Shown here: positions 17,027 to 25,997 of the stretch, one piece after another
Layout: the number at the start of each line of letters is the position of its first letter
Numbering within the stretch: the stretch's first letter is position 1
NCBI GenBank assembly: GCA_964536015.1
Contig: CAZHVS010000002.1
Coordinates: forward strand, 310,001 to 374,000
DNA: 64,000 nucleotides
Source: CAZHVS01 sp964536015
GTDB taxonomy: Bacteria > Bacteroidota > Ignavibacteria > Ignavibacteriales > Ignavibacteriaceae
Direction of reading: 5' to 3'
Made by a program: the position numbers and the translations under genes
Notes under the pieces: generated by a model
Databases searched by the model: none
The model's input: only the letters and a program-made list of their open reading frames with translations
What the model was told of the DNA's origin: nothing

Positions 17027-18326
17027 GTTGATAACTCCTTTCTAAAAAGTTAGATATGTATGAATATTCTTTTGTTAATTTTCCTTTATGAAGTATAAGA
17101 CCCCGCTTTATTGGATAGGGAAGCGAAAGGTCTTCAAATGGTTTATCAAAATCGCAATAATAAATATCATGGACATATTCTTTCAAAATATTTGAAAATT
17201 CTGCAGAAGCATCTTTTGGAAATTCACAAGGGAGATTATCGATTGCCATAACCGTAATACCCTTCGCATTAAGATCGTCTTCAAATCGATCCTCAGATGG
17301 GAAATATGTAAAGCAAGGTTCGGCAGGATTTGTAGCTTTATATGTAAATTCAATTGAACCATCAATATCGCAGCTAATATCTCCCACAACCAGCATTTTT
17401 ATATCAGGGTTTTTTGATAAATATTCTTTTGTTATAAGTCTTGGATTTTTTTCAGTCCATAATACACAATTGATCAGTACATCAATCAAAGGGATATATT
17501 GATCGAATTGAGAAATATAATTTTCAGGGTTATGAAAATAATCATTCAAATCGAAGTCACCTGTAATTCTTTTCACAGTATCAATTTCTTTGAAGACTAC
17601 TTTTATTAATTTATTTTTTTCATTTTTTAACTGATCATAGTTTTTAATTAATTCTTGCGGGGTAATTTCAATATAAGGTAAAAGATCAAACATCTCCTGG
17701 GCACCTTGTGATACATTCCCATAACCAGTAAATGCAAACACAAACGGCAGAAGATTATTATCTAAGCCTTTATTCAGAATTTCTTCACCAATTTTTTTCA
17801 AATGTAATTTAGAGGCATCAATTGATTCATATTGATATGCTTGTTTAATTTTCAAAAAAGAATTTTTTATTCCTTTTAATTCGAGTTTGCGTCCAAGTGC
17901 GTGCAGCGTTTCAATCATTCCTGCTTTACCCGCATATTTTCCAAAAAAGATTAAACGTTTTTCTTTCTCATTAACAATTCTCTCATAATCTATTAAATTA
18001 CAATTCTTTTCCATCAAAGTTTTTAGCATCTTCATGTTATAAGGCTGTCCTTTGATTGTATGTGAAAAGAAAATATATGTTTTATTTTCTTCAATTAAGT
18101 GTGGAGGAATTTCTTTTACTGCAAATATTACATCAGCATTATTAAGGTCCTCTGAAATTTGAGCTCCGGCTGCTGCATAATCTTCTTCAGTAAAAATTCT
18201 TACAGGTGATGGTTGAACGATAGTTTTTAAGCCATATTTTTCTCTCAGCATTGAAATATGGTCAGGAATTAAAGGAGTTCTTCTCTCCCATATGTTTTTA
18301 TCTTCTCTTCTTATACCAATAGTCAT
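17019..18326 (-). CDS. Lysine-ketoglutarate reductase, LKR half of a split AASS
   Basis: LKR condenses lysine with 2-oxoglutarate and reduces the product to saccharopine. The 435-residue protein resembles the alanine dehydrogenase/PNT N-terminal fold: TIGIRREDKNIWERRTPL, VQPSPVRIFTEEDY, ADVIFAVKEIP, YIFFSHTIKGQPYNM, FFGKYAGKAGMIETLHALG and FTGYGNVSQGAQE. These follow the LKR domain of animal and plant AASS closely. It is the first gene of the LKR-SDH operon. A 12-bp palindrome lies 66-77 bases upstream of its start and may be an operator. Confidence 0.88.
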   Translation of the reverse strand: MTIGIRREDKNIWERRTPLIPDHISMLREKYGLKTIVQPSPVRIFTEEDYAAAGAQISEDLNNADVIFAVKEIPPHLIEENKTYIFFSHTIKGQPYNMKMLKTLMEKNCNLIDYERIVNEKEKRLIFFGKYAGKAGMIETLHALGRKLELKGIKNSFLKIKQAYQYESIDASKLHLKKIGEEILNKGLDNNLLPFVFAFTGYGNVSQGAQEMFDLLPYIEITPQELIKNYDQLKNEKNKLIKVVFKEIDTVKRITGDFDLNDYFHNPENYISQFDQYIPLIDVLINCVLWTEKNPRLITKEYLSKNPDIKMLVVGDISCDIDGSIEFTYKATNPAEPCFTYFPSEDRFEDDLNAKGITVMAIDNLPCEFPKDASAEFSNILKEYVHDIYYCDFDKPFEDLSLPYPIKRGLILHKGKLTKEYSYISNFLERSYQHE

Positions 18327-18391
18327 AATATTCTCATTAATTTATTAAGAAATTTTGTAGTTAAAATAATTTGGGATGAGTTCGGAGATTA

Positions 18392-18403
18392 GAAAACGTT
18401 TTC
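18392..18403. promoter_or_regulatory. Perfect palindrome GAAAACGTTTTC, candidate operator upstream of the LKR gene
   Basis: The 12-base palindrome has a central CG, as in LacI-family operators, and is followed by a second overlapping palindrome TTTCGAAA (18400-18407). It sits in the 293-base gap before the lysine-degradation operon. The role is inferred from position and symmetry only; no regulator gene is adjacent. Confidence 0.35.
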
Positions 18404-18583
18404 GAAACGAGAAATAAAATAATTGCGATGTCTGATTAACCAGTCGTTTAATAAAAAAAATGAAATTTGATTGATCAAGATTTTCTCGCAGTTATTAAAT
18501 TTTTTCTGTCCAAAATTAGTAAGAATACCTAACTTTAACAATAAATTTAATTACTCACCTAAAAAATTTACAGAATTTAATCA

Positions 18584-18600
18584 AACTGTTCTTAACAGTT
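18584..18600 (-). terminator. Small hairpin after the LON-domain gene
   Basis: A 7-bp stem AACTGTT/AACAGTT with a 3-base loop lies 20-36 bases after the LON-domain stop on the minus strand. There is no proper T-run, so it is at best a weak terminator. The rest of 18327-18583 holds the palindrome above and otherwise AT-rich sequence with no gene. Confidence 0.3.
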
Positions 18601-18619
18601 GAGATATGAAATGAGGAAG

Positions 18620-19243
18620 TTAGTTCAGGTAACCATCATTCATTATAATTCGATTTAAAGAGGCTTTTTGTCCAACAAATTTTTCAACTTTATTGATATG
18701 TTCAAGTAAAAATTTAAGTCTGGCATCTTCTGTCTGTAAAGAAATAAATTCCTGTTGTTGTTCAAGACTCAAACCAGCTTTTTCAGCGAGCTTAAAGGAC
18801 TTTAGATTAGCATTATCCAGATTCATCCAGAACCTTTCTTCAAGTTTAAAGTCTATCTTTTCAATTAATTCTTGAAATTTTTCTTTAAGCTTTTCTTCTA
18901 GCAAAAAATCTGACTCAGAAGAGATATCCTGGTATTCTACAACAGAACCTTCAAAGTAACCATCAACAGTAAGTTGACTATAAAGAAGGCGAAAACGATT
19001 GATACCAATAACTATAATATCAAATTCACCTTTAGCATCCAGATGTCCCTTTTCCTTTATCTTTACATAACTTCCTATTTTATTAAATCCATTTTTTGAA
19101 GATGTAATAATCCCAAAACCTAAATTCAGGTTATCACATTTCCCAATCATTTTCTTATATCTTTCTTCAAAGATATGAAGTGGATATTTAGAACCTGGGA
19201 ACACCACAAGTGGTAAAGGAAATAAAGGTATAATCTTTTCCAT
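18620..19243 (-). CDS. LON substrate-binding-domain protein
   Basis: A 207-residue protein made only of the N-terminal LON domain: IPLFPLPLVVFPGSKYPLHIFEERYKKM, then FGIITSS, and a helical C-terminal half with LSLEQQQEF. It has no AAA ATPase or Ser-Lys protease domain, so it is not Lon itself. Stand-alone LON proteins are widespread and their function is mostly unknown; substrate recognition or a regulatory role is possible. It sits alone between the SOD and lysine operons on the minus strand. Confidence 0.85.
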   Translation of the reverse strand: MEKIIPLFPLPLVVFPGSKYPLHIFEERYKKMIGKCDNLNLGFGIITSSKNGFNKIGSYVKIKEKGHLDAKGEFDIIVIGINRFRLLYSQLTVDGYFEGSVVEYQDISSESDFLLEEKLKEKFQELIEKIDFKLEERFWMNLDNANLKSFKLAEKAGLSLEQQQEFISLQTEDARLKFLLEHINKVEKFVGQKASLNRIIMNDGYLN

Positions 19244-19281
19244 TCTAGAAATATTATCGAATTTTTCAATAAAAAATTAAT

Positions 19282-19321
19282 AAAAAAGGCGAATAGAAAA
19301 TAGTCATTTCTTATCGCCTTT
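19282..19321 (-). terminator. Intrinsic terminator after sod
   Basis: On the minus strand AAAGGCGA (19314-19321) pairs with TCGCCTTT (19285-19292), an inner AGAAA/TTTCT stem continues it, and a T-rich tail follows. It lies 22 bases after the superoxide dismutase stop. Confidence 0.7.
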
Positions 19322-19342
19322 ATAGGATTTACTATGAATAAT

Positions 19343-20062
19343 TTATTTAGCTTTATCGAATCTTAAAGCTACCTCATCCCAATTGACTACATTCCACCAA
19401 TTTTCAATGTATTCAACTCTTCTGTTCTGATATTTAAGATAATAGGCATGTTCCCATACATCTATGGTCAATAAAGGTGTCCCTTTTACTTCTGCTATGT
19501 CCATTAAAGGATTATCCTGATTTGGTGTAGATGTAACTACTAATTTACTTTCATTTGCAACAAGCCAGGCCCATCCAGAACCAAATCGAGTAGCAGCAGC
19601 ATTCGAAAATAATTTCTTAAATTCATCAAATGATCCGAATTGTGAATTTAATGCTTCAGCAAGTTTACCATAGGGAACTCCTCCACCATTCGGTTTCATT
19701 ACATTCCAGAATAAATTATGATTCCAAACACCTCCACCATTATTTCTGACAGCGACAGGTAACTTAGAAATATGACTAAATAATTCTTCCATTGTTTTGC
19801 CTTCTGCATCAGTTCCAGCAACAGCATTATTAAGGTTGTTAACATAGGTTTGATGATGTTTACTGTGATGTATTTCCATCGTTTTAGCATCAACCCATGG
19901 CTCCAATGCATTATATTCATAAGGCAATTTCATTAATTCAAATTTACTCATTTGAGTACTCCTTTTTTGTTTATAAAAAAAATCATTAAATCTTTCAACT
20001 GGTTTTGTTATAGGTACTAATGATATTGTACCTAATAAACCTAAAAAATTTCTTCTTTGCAT
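19343..20062 (-). CDS. sod: Superoxide dismutase (Fe/Mn), with Tat-like leader and an internal start
   Basis: The enzyme dismutates superoxide. From residue 38 onward it is a full Fe/Mn SOD: metal ligands His65 (EIHHSKHH), His115 (GGGVWNHNLFW), and Asp and His in DVWEHAYYLKYQ. The first 37 residues begin MQRRNFLGLLG, a twin-arginine type leader with a short hydrophobic stretch, which would send the enzyme to the periplasm. A second ATG at 19951-19949 (MSKFELMKLP) has a perfect AAGGAG seven bases upstream, whereas the long start depends on GGAG twelve bases away inside the end of the IscA-like gene. Both forms may be made. It is the last gene of a three-gene minus-strand unit. Confidence 0.93.
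   Translation of the reverse strand: MQRRNFLGLLGTISLVPITKPVERFNDFFYKQKRSTQMSKFELMKLPYEYNALEPWVDAKTMEIHHSKHHQTYVNNLNNAVAGTDAEGKTMEELFSHISKLPVAVRNNGGGVWNHNLFWNVMKPNGGGVPYGKLAEALNSQFGSFDEFKKLFSNAAATRFGSGWAWLVANESKLVVTSTPNQDNPLMDIAEVKGTPLLTIDVWEHAYYLKYQNRRVEYIENWWNVVNWDEVALRFDKAK
19949..19964 (-). promoter_or_regulatory. Internal ribosome-binding site and ATG inside sod
   Basis: On the minus strand the sequence reads AAGGAGTACTCAAATG. The spacing and match to the 16S tail are better than at the upstream start, and translation from here would give a 202-residue cytosolic SOD of standard length. Confidence 0.6.
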
Positions 20063-20069
20063 TTACTGC

Positions 20070-20417
20070 CTATACTCCAAAAGAATTTCCACAGCCGCAG
20101 GATTTTACAGCGTTTGGATTGTTAAATATGAAACCTTTACCATTTAAACCATCGCTGAAATCGAGTTCTGTTCCTGATAAATAAAAGAGACTTTTACCAT
20201 CAATAAATAATTTAAGTGAATCATTTTCAATAATTGTATCACCTTCACGAGGTTTAGAATCAAATCCCAGTGAATACGTCATACCTGAGCAACCTCCCCC
20301 CTTAACACCAATCCTTAATCCATAGTCTTCTGTAAGTTTATTTTCAGCTATTATTTTTTTTATCTGTTCAATAGCTTTTGCTGTTACTTTTATGTCATTA
20401 TTATTAATTGCATTCAT
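20070..20417 (-). CDS. A-type iron-sulfur carrier (IscA/ErpA/HesB family)
   Basis: A 115-residue protein with the family pattern GLRIGVKGGGCSGMTYSLGFD and the C-terminal CGCGNSF. The three conserved Cys bind iron or an Fe-S cluster for delivery to target proteins. It is seven bases upstream of the sod start and ten after the orphan gene, in one transcription unit. Placement with SOD suggests a link between Fe-S repair and oxidative stress, but this is inference. Which paralogue (IscA, ErpA or SufA) it is cannot be settled. Confidence 0.92.
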   Translation of the reverse strand: MNAINNNDIKVTAKAIEQIKKIIAENKLTEDYGLRIGVKGGGCSGMTYSLGFDSKPREGDTIIENDSLKLFIDGKSLFYLSGTELDFSDGLNGKGFIFNNPNAVKSCGCGNSFGV

Positions 20418-20427
20418 AATTTTAATT

Positions 20428-20736
20428 TTATTCAGTTACTTTAAATTTATGTGCTTCACCAGTTTTAAAATCAGGATAATTCAGTATCCAATTATTTTCT
20501 TCAAGATTTTTAAATATATTTTGTCGTACTAAAAATTCTCCGAATTCATATGCAAGTTGTTCACAATCACTATAACGTAATTTAATTCCTTTAAGTTCAA
20601 AAAAGTGAAAAATTGCATATTGAAAATCTCTGAAAAACACAACTGAGTTGTGAAAGATTGGATAACGTGACTTAAAAAAATTTAGATATGTTTTAAAATC
20701 ATTTTGAAGAATATTTAAAATATTATTTTTTTTCAT
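20428..20736 (-). CDS. Unknown protein, 102 residues, first gene of the iscA-sod unit
   Basis: I do not recognise this protein. It is rich in aromatic residues (FFKSRYPIFHNSVVFFRDFQ, FHFFELKGIKLRY), predicted mostly helical and soluble, without Cys pairs or a signal peptide; a single Cys occurs at about residue 59. The ATG is preceded by AAGGAAATAAT, a fair ribosome site. The short spacing to the IscA-like gene argues that it is a real gene. Confidence 0.6.
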   Translation of the reverse strand: MKKNNILNILQNDFKTYLNFFKSRYPIFHNSVVFFRDFQYAIFHFFELKGIKLRYSDCEQLAYEFGEFLVRQNIFKNLEENNWILNYPDFKTGEAHKFKVTE

Positions 20737-20813
20737 ATTATTTCCTTTTTTCTATATGTTAAACAAATTCGACTATTAAAATAATTCCCAAAACAAAAAA
20801 TAATTGAAAACAA

Positions 20814-21680
20814 TTATGGAAAATCTACCATAAAACCAATACCAAATTTTTTAATTCTTTGAGGAAAATATTCGCTAAAAAAATTATTTCCTGAAAAGTA
20901 CGAAAGATAGAAAAGAATTCCTTTTTCATTCCATTCGCCAAATTTAATGCCTGCCTGACATTGATTTGTCCCGGTGTATTCTGGGTAACCGGCAAAATTT
21001 ATATGGTTCGCAATAAATAAATTAACAGGTTTATTGAAAAGGTGATTAATAATTTTGTTTGAGTTAAATTCAAACCCAAGTGCTGATGAGAAGCGTTTTA
21101 ACTCGGAAGGTCTTACTCTTAATGAATAAGAGATTAATCCGTAATATCTTAAATTGAAATTTTCTGTTCTTAAGATATGTGCTGAGGTTAATTCTGCAAA
21201 ATCCTTTGTAAAAGGAATTGGTCCGCCTTCTTTTGTCCAATTTCTAGGATAATTTGAAATCCACCAGTTACCATCAACAAGATGAGCACTATTATGAATA
21301 AAGCGAAATCTGAAAGATAATTCACTATTAGAAAAAAATTTTGAGTAAGTCGCATTTCCTCCAAAATAACCATCAACTGCATCTATTTGCAATCTCAATT
21401 GTTGATAACCAATTACAGAGGCATAAGCAAAAAACTCAATCCCAAAATTTAATTTAGACTTTGAAAAAGGAAAATAAATTGAAAATAAATCTATTGAATT
21501 TCCTATGTCCACTTTTAAATCAGCATTGTCGGGATAATACAGAACACCAAGTTTAGCTTCTTGAGAATTTGCACGAAGTGGAAGAAAGTTTAATCCATCA
21601 GGAAGAAATTCAAAATGTGATTGTGGATGTAGCATGAAAGAAAATTCAATAAAAATAAAGAAAAAGAAAATTGATTTCAT
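20814..21680 (-). CDS. Outer-membrane barrel-like protein, DUF1207-like
   Basis: A 288-residue protein with a signal peptide (residues 1-20) and the opening FEFLPDGLNFLPLRANSQEAK, which matches the start of DUF1207 proteins. The rest has alternating aromatic and polar strands (DAVDGYFGG, RFIHNSAHLVDG, IANHINFAGYPE) and ends in FMVDFP, a pattern of outer-membrane barrels. The function of the family is unknown. It diverges from metG, with 77 bases between the starts. Confidence 0.7.
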   Translation of the reverse strand: MKSIFFFFIFIEFSFMLHPQSHFEFLPDGLNFLPLRANSQEAKLGVLYYPDNADLKVDIGNSIDLFSIYFPFSKSKLNFGIEFFAYASVIGYQQLRLQIDAVDGYFGGNATYSKFFSNSELSFRFRFIHNSAHLVDGNWWISNYPRNWTKEGGPIPFTKDFAELTSAHILRTENFNLRYYGLISYSLRVRPSELKRFSSALGFEFNSNKIINHLFNKPVNLFIANHINFAGYPEYTGTNQCQAGIKFGEWNEKGILFYLSYFSGNNFFSEYFPQRIKKFGIGFMVDFP

Positions 21681-21757
21681 AGATAAATAATTACTGTTAA
21701 GTCTACCATAAAAATATTTATATTTATATTAAGTTTTAACAAAATTACGGAAATAAA

Positions 21758-23797
21758 TTGAACAAAGAAAAAATTCTTGTTACATCAGCTTTACCTTATG
21801 CAAACGGTCCAATTCATCTTGGTCACCTAAGTGGTGCTTATTTGCCAGCGGATATTTATGTTAGATATAAAAGATTGAATGGTGATGATGTAATTTATAT
21901 TTGCGGTTCTGACGAACATGGTGTGCCTATTACCATTAGTGCTGATAAGGAGAAAGTTTCACCAAAAGTAATAATCGATAGATATCACGAAGCTAATAAA
22001 AAAGCTTTCGAACGATTCGGAATGAGTTTCGATAATTATTCACGGACGAGTTTACTAATTCATCATGAAACTGCAAAAGAATTTTTCATTGAGTTTCATA
22101 AAAGAGGATTGTTTACTGAAAAAAAATCACTCCAATTTTATGATGACACTGCAAAAATGTTTTTACCCGATAGGTATGTTGAAGGTACCTGTCCTAAATG
22201 TGGAAATGAAGAAGCAAGAAGTGATGAATGCGAAAATTGTGGAGCACTTTATGATCCTTCCGAATTAAAAAATCCAAAAAGTAAAATTTCTGGAAGTACT
22301 CCAGTGTTGAAAGAAACAAAACACTATTATTTCCCTCTTGGTAAGTATCAAACAGAATTAGAAAAATTTGTTGACGATATGAATCAAAAATTTGGATGGA
22401 AAGAAAATGTTTTGCAATATTGTCGTGGTTGGTTTAAAGATGGCTTAAAAGAAAGAGCAATTACTCGTGATCTTGACTGGGGAATTAAAGTACCTGTTGA
22501 TGGTGCTGATGGAAAAGTAATTTATGTTTGGTTTGAAGCAGTTCTTGGATACATTTCTTCAACGAAAGAATTATCGCTAAAAAGAAATGAACCAGATTTG
22601 TGGAAAAAATACTGGATGGATAAAAACACAAAATACATTGCATTTATCGGTAAAGATAATGTTGTTTTTCATACTATAATATTTCCAGCAATTCTAATGG
22701 CATGGAATGAAATGGGCAAAGAACAGTATTGTCTCCCGCAGAATGTTCCAGCAAATGAATTCCTAAATTTTGAAGGGAAAAAATTTTCTAAAAGTCGTAA
22801 ATGGGGAATTGATGTTGATGAATTTCTTGACTTATTTCCACCTGATTTATTGCGATATGCGCTTGCAGCAAATCTACCCGAAACAAGAGACACAGATTTT
22901 TACTGGAAAGAATTTCAGTTAAGAAATAATAGTGAACTTGCTGATATTCTTGGAAATTTTATTAATCGTGTTTTTACTTTTGTGTTTAAACATTTTGAAG
23001 GGAAAGTACCTTCAGTTGGTAAGCTGGAAAAAATTGATGAGGACATGCAAAAAGAAATTTCAGAATATCCAGGAAGAGTTGCTCAATTATTTGAAACATA
23101 TAAAATTCGTGATGGTGTTAATGAAATAATGAATCTTGCAAGAGATGGAAATAAGTATTTTAATGATTCAGAACCTTGGAAGACAATAAAATCTGATAGA
23201 ACTAAGTGCGGAACGACTTTAAATATCTGCTTACAGACTATTTACACTTTAGCAGAATTGTTTGCACCAGTACTTCCATTTTCAAGTGAGAAAATCTTTA
23301 ATATGTTGAATTCTAAACCAGTTGTTTGGAAAGACTGTGGCAAACCTCAATTAAAAGATGAACATTCATTAAATAAAGCCGAAATTATTTTTCCTAAAAT
23401 TGAAGATGAAAAAATTGAAGCTCAAATAAATAAACTTGGTAAACCTAATGTCGAAAATAATTTAGAAGATGAACTGATTTCTTATGATGATTTTATGAAA
23501 ACACGATTACGTGTTGCTGAGGTAATTTCAGCAGAAAAAATTGAAAAGAGTGAGAAATTGTTAAAGTTGAAAGTTAAACTTCAAAATGAAGAAAGACAGA
23601 TTATAGCCGGAATTGCTAAAGCATACGAACCTGAAGATTTAATTGGTAAAAAAGTGGTGATAGTCGCAAATCTAAAACCTACAAAGCTTATGGGACTTGA
23701 ATCTAAAGGTATGATTTTAGCAGTTGAAGTTCCTGGTGGTAAACTTCAGGTTTTAACTGTTGATAATAACGTATTAAATGGAACACAAGTTAAATAA
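21758..23797 (+). CDS. metG: Methionine--tRNA ligase with C-terminal tRNA-binding domain
   Basis: MetRS charges tRNA-Met. The 679-residue protein has the HIGH-type motif PYANGPIHLGH, the zinc knuckle CPKC...CENC, the KMSKS-type loop KFSKSR, and from about residue 575 an EMAP/Trbp111-like tRNA-binding domain (DDFMKTRLRVAEV). The start is TTG: there is a stop (TAA 21737-21739) upstream in frame, no ATG before the catalytic motif, and ACGGA precedes it. The length matches two-domain bacterial MetRS. Confidence 0.97.
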   Translation: MNKEKILVTSALPYANGPIHLGHLSGAYLPADIYVRYKRLNGDDVIYICGSDEHGVPITISADKEKVSPKVIIDRYHEANKKAFERFGMSFDNYSRTSLLIHHETAKEFFIEFHKRGLFTEKKSLQFYDDTAKMFLPDRYVEGTCPKCGNEEARSDECENCGALYDPSELKNPKSKISGSTPVLKETKHYYFPLGKYQTELEKFVDDMNQKFGWKENVLQYCRGWFKDGLKERAITRDLDWGIKVPVDGADGKVIYVWFEAVLGYISSTKELSLKRNEPDLWKKYWMDKNTKYIAFIGKDNVVFHTIIFPAILMAWNEMGKEQYCLPQNVPANEFLNFEGKKFSKSRKWGIDVDEFLDLFPPDLLRYALAANLPETRDTDFYWKEFQLRNNSELADILGNFINRVFTFVFKHFEGKVPSVGKLEKIDEDMQKEISEYPGRVAQLFETYKIRDGVNEIMNLARDGNKYFNDSEPWKTIKSDRTKCGTTLNICLQTIYTLAELFAPVLPFSSEKIFNMLNSKPVVWKDCGKPQLKDEHSLNKAEIIFPKIEDEKIEAQINKLGKPNVENNLEDELISYDDFMKTRLRVAEVISAEKIEKSEKLLKLKVKLQNEERQIIAGIAKAYEPEDLIGKKVVIVANLKPTKLMGLESKGMILAVEVPGGKLQVLTVDNNVLNGTQVK

Positions 23798-23843
23798 TGT
23801 ATTAGTAGAAGTTGTTAAATTTATTGATATTAGTGGAAAAGAG

Positions 23844-25847
23844 ATGAAAAGAATATTTTTAATATTATATGTGCTTACTGCAGCGATGTTTGCTCAGGGT
23901 CCTGTAAATAAATTAAGTGATCAAATAACTTTAAAATTAAATAATGTTCAAGATGACGAACAGATTTTAATATGGATTACTTTTAAAGATAAAGGAACAA
24001 ATCTTCAGAAGTATTTTTCAAAACCTGACCTTGTTGTAAGTCAGAAATCTCTTGAAAGAAGAAAAAAAGTTTTTGATATAAATAACTTAATTGATGAAAC
24101 AGATATCCCACTTCATGAACCATATTTAACTCAGATTGAAAACTCGGGTATTAAAATAAAACAAAAATCAAAATGGTTTAATAGTATTAGTGCTTATGCA
24201 AATAAGACTGATATCCAAAAACTTACTTCTTTTTCATTCGTCAAATCGGTGGATATTGTTTACCAATTGAAAAAAGAAAAAGAAATTACTTTGACGAATA
24301 ATGATAAAAACGAGTTTCCGATTTTAGAACAACCGCAAGGACAATATTTACTTGATTATGGACAATCATTTGCACAAATGAATCAGATTAATGTTCCAGC
24401 TGTTCATAATCTTGGTTATACAGGTCAGGGAGTTACAATTGCTGTAATGGATGCTGGTTTCAACCGCCTTTCACACGAGGCTTTTGCAACAATGAATATT
24501 ATTGCAAAATGGGATTTTGTTAATAACGATCCAGGAGTTGGTGATAGTACTGATATGGGTGAAGGTTCACATGGAACTCAGACTTTATCGAATGTTGGTG
24601 GATATAAATCAGGACAACTTATAGCTCCGGCGTTTAATTCAAATTTCATTTTAGCGAAGACAGAAAATACAGATAGTGAAACACCAATTGAAGAAGATAA
24701 CTGGATAGCAGCTCTTGAATGGGCTGATAGTCTTGGTGCTGATCTTACTTCAACCTCACTTGGATATTTATCTTTTGATCCTCCTTTTACAAGTTATACA
24801 TGGCAAAGTATGGATGGAAATACTTGTAGAATTACTATAGCTGCTGATCTTGGAGTAAAAAAGGGAATAGTAATTGTTAACTCAGCAGGTAACGAAGGTT
24901 ATAATGCTACACACAATACTTTGGGTGCCCCAGCAGATGGAGACAGCGTCATTTCTGTAGGTGCTGTAACTTCATCTGGTACCAGGGCGAGTTTCAGCAG
25001 TGTAGGAAATACTATTGATGGAAGAACTAAACCAGATGTGATGACTTTGGGTTCAGGCAACAGAGTTGCAAGTCCATACAGTAATACAGGTTATACAACA
25101 GCAAGTGGAACTTCTTTCAGTTGTCCATTAGCTGCTGGAGTAGCTGCATTAATATTATGTGCTCATCCTTATCTTACACCAATGCAAGTTAGAGATGCAA
25201 TGAGATTAACATCTTCGAATTCTTCTATTCCTAATAGAGAAATTGGATGGGGGATTCTTAATGCGCTTAATGCTGTGAATTGGTTTACACCTGTTGAACT
25301 GATAAATTTTTCTGCAACAAAAAATATGAATTCAGTTATTCTGAACTGGACAACAAAATCTGAAAAAAATAATCTTGGATTCGAAATTGAAAAATCCATA
25401 AATAAAATTAACTGGAACACACTCGCTTATATTGAAGGCAAAGGAACAACTACTTATGAAAATAATTATTCATATTCTGATAACGATCCAATAAATAAAA
25501 CAACTTTTTACAGGCTTAGGCAAATAGATTTTGATGGCACTTCTTTTTATAGCAATATCATTGAAGTTAAACAAGACTCACCATCAGATTTTCAATTGCA
25601 ACAGAATTATCCTAATCCTTTTAATCCAGAAACAAGAATCGATTATTCAATTTCTAATAATCAAAAAGTAAGTTTAATAGTATTTGATTTACTTGGTAAT
25701 GTTGTAGATGAACTAGTTAATGAATTTCAGGTTGCTGGAAATTATAGTAAAATCTTTAATGCAAACAAGCTTAGTTCAGGAGTATATTATTATCAAATTA
25801 CCGCAGGTAATTATAAGTGCATTAAAAAATTAGTTGTAATGAAATAA
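23844..25847 (+). CDS. Secreted subtilisin-family (S8) serine protease with T9SS sorting domain
   Basis: The ORF runs back to 23778 inside metG, but the ATG at 23844 begins a clear signal peptide (MKRIFLILYVLTAAMFAQ) and is preferred. Residues about 35-140 form a pro-region. The catalytic set is Asp203 (AVMDAGF), His243 (GSHGTQ), oxyanion Asn350 (NSAGNEG) and Ser424 (GTSFSCPLAAGV). A fibronectin-like segment follows (residues about 475-575), then a T9SS type A sorting domain with NYPNPFNPETR. It is predicted to be exported and act on proteins outside the cell. A terminator follows the stop. Confidence 0.92.
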   Translation: MKRIFLILYVLTAAMFAQGPVNKLSDQITLKLNNVQDDEQILIWITFKDKGTNLQKYFSKPDLVVSQKSLERRKKVFDINNLIDETDIPLHEPYLTQIENSGIKIKQKSKWFNSISAYANKTDIQKLTSFSFVKSVDIVYQLKKEKEITLTNNDKNEFPILEQPQGQYLLDYGQSFAQMNQINVPAVHNLGYTGQGVTIAVMDAGFNRLSHEAFATMNIIAKWDFVNNDPGVGDSTDMGEGSHGTQTLSNVGGYKSGQLIAPAFNSNFILAKTENTDSETPIEEDNWIAALEWADSLGADLTSTSLGYLSFDPPFTSYTWQSMDGNTCRITIAADLGVKKGIVIVNSAGNEGYNATHNTLGAPADGDSVISVGAVTSSGTRASFSSVGNTIDGRTKPDVMTLGSGNRVASPYSNTGYTTASGTSFSCPLAAGVAALILCAHPYLTPMQVRDAMRLTSSNSSIPNREIGWGILNALNAVNWFTPVELINFSATKNMNSVILNWTTKSEKNNLGFEIEKSINKINWNTLAYIEGKGTTTYENNYSYSDNDPINKTTFYRLRQIDFDGTSFYSNIIEVKQDSPSDFQLQQNYPNPFNPETRIDYSISNNQKVSLIVFDLLGNVVDELVNEFQVAGNYSKIFNANKLSSGVYYYQITAGNYKCIKKLVVMK

Positions 25848-25867
25848 CATATTAACAGCTTTTTAAG

Positions 25868-25893
25868 AAAACCGGACTTGACTCCGGTTTTTT
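25868..25893 (+). terminator. Intrinsic terminator after the subtilase gene
   Basis: A 9-bp stem AAAACCGGA/TCCGGTTTT with the loop CTTGAC ends in a T6 run, 20 bases after the stop codon. Confidence 0.9.
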
Positions 25894-25997
25894 ATTTCGA
25901 TTATATAATCAATAATGTGACTTGAATCGTTGCATTTAATGTAATAAAGTGATAAGTTTTTTATGTAAAAATTATTTTTTAATCTTATGGTGATAAA

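Noticed and set aside
23778..23843. Earlier start of the subtilase inside metG
   Set aside because: The signal peptide begins at the ATG at 23844; the 22 extra residues overlap metG and would precede and mask the signal.
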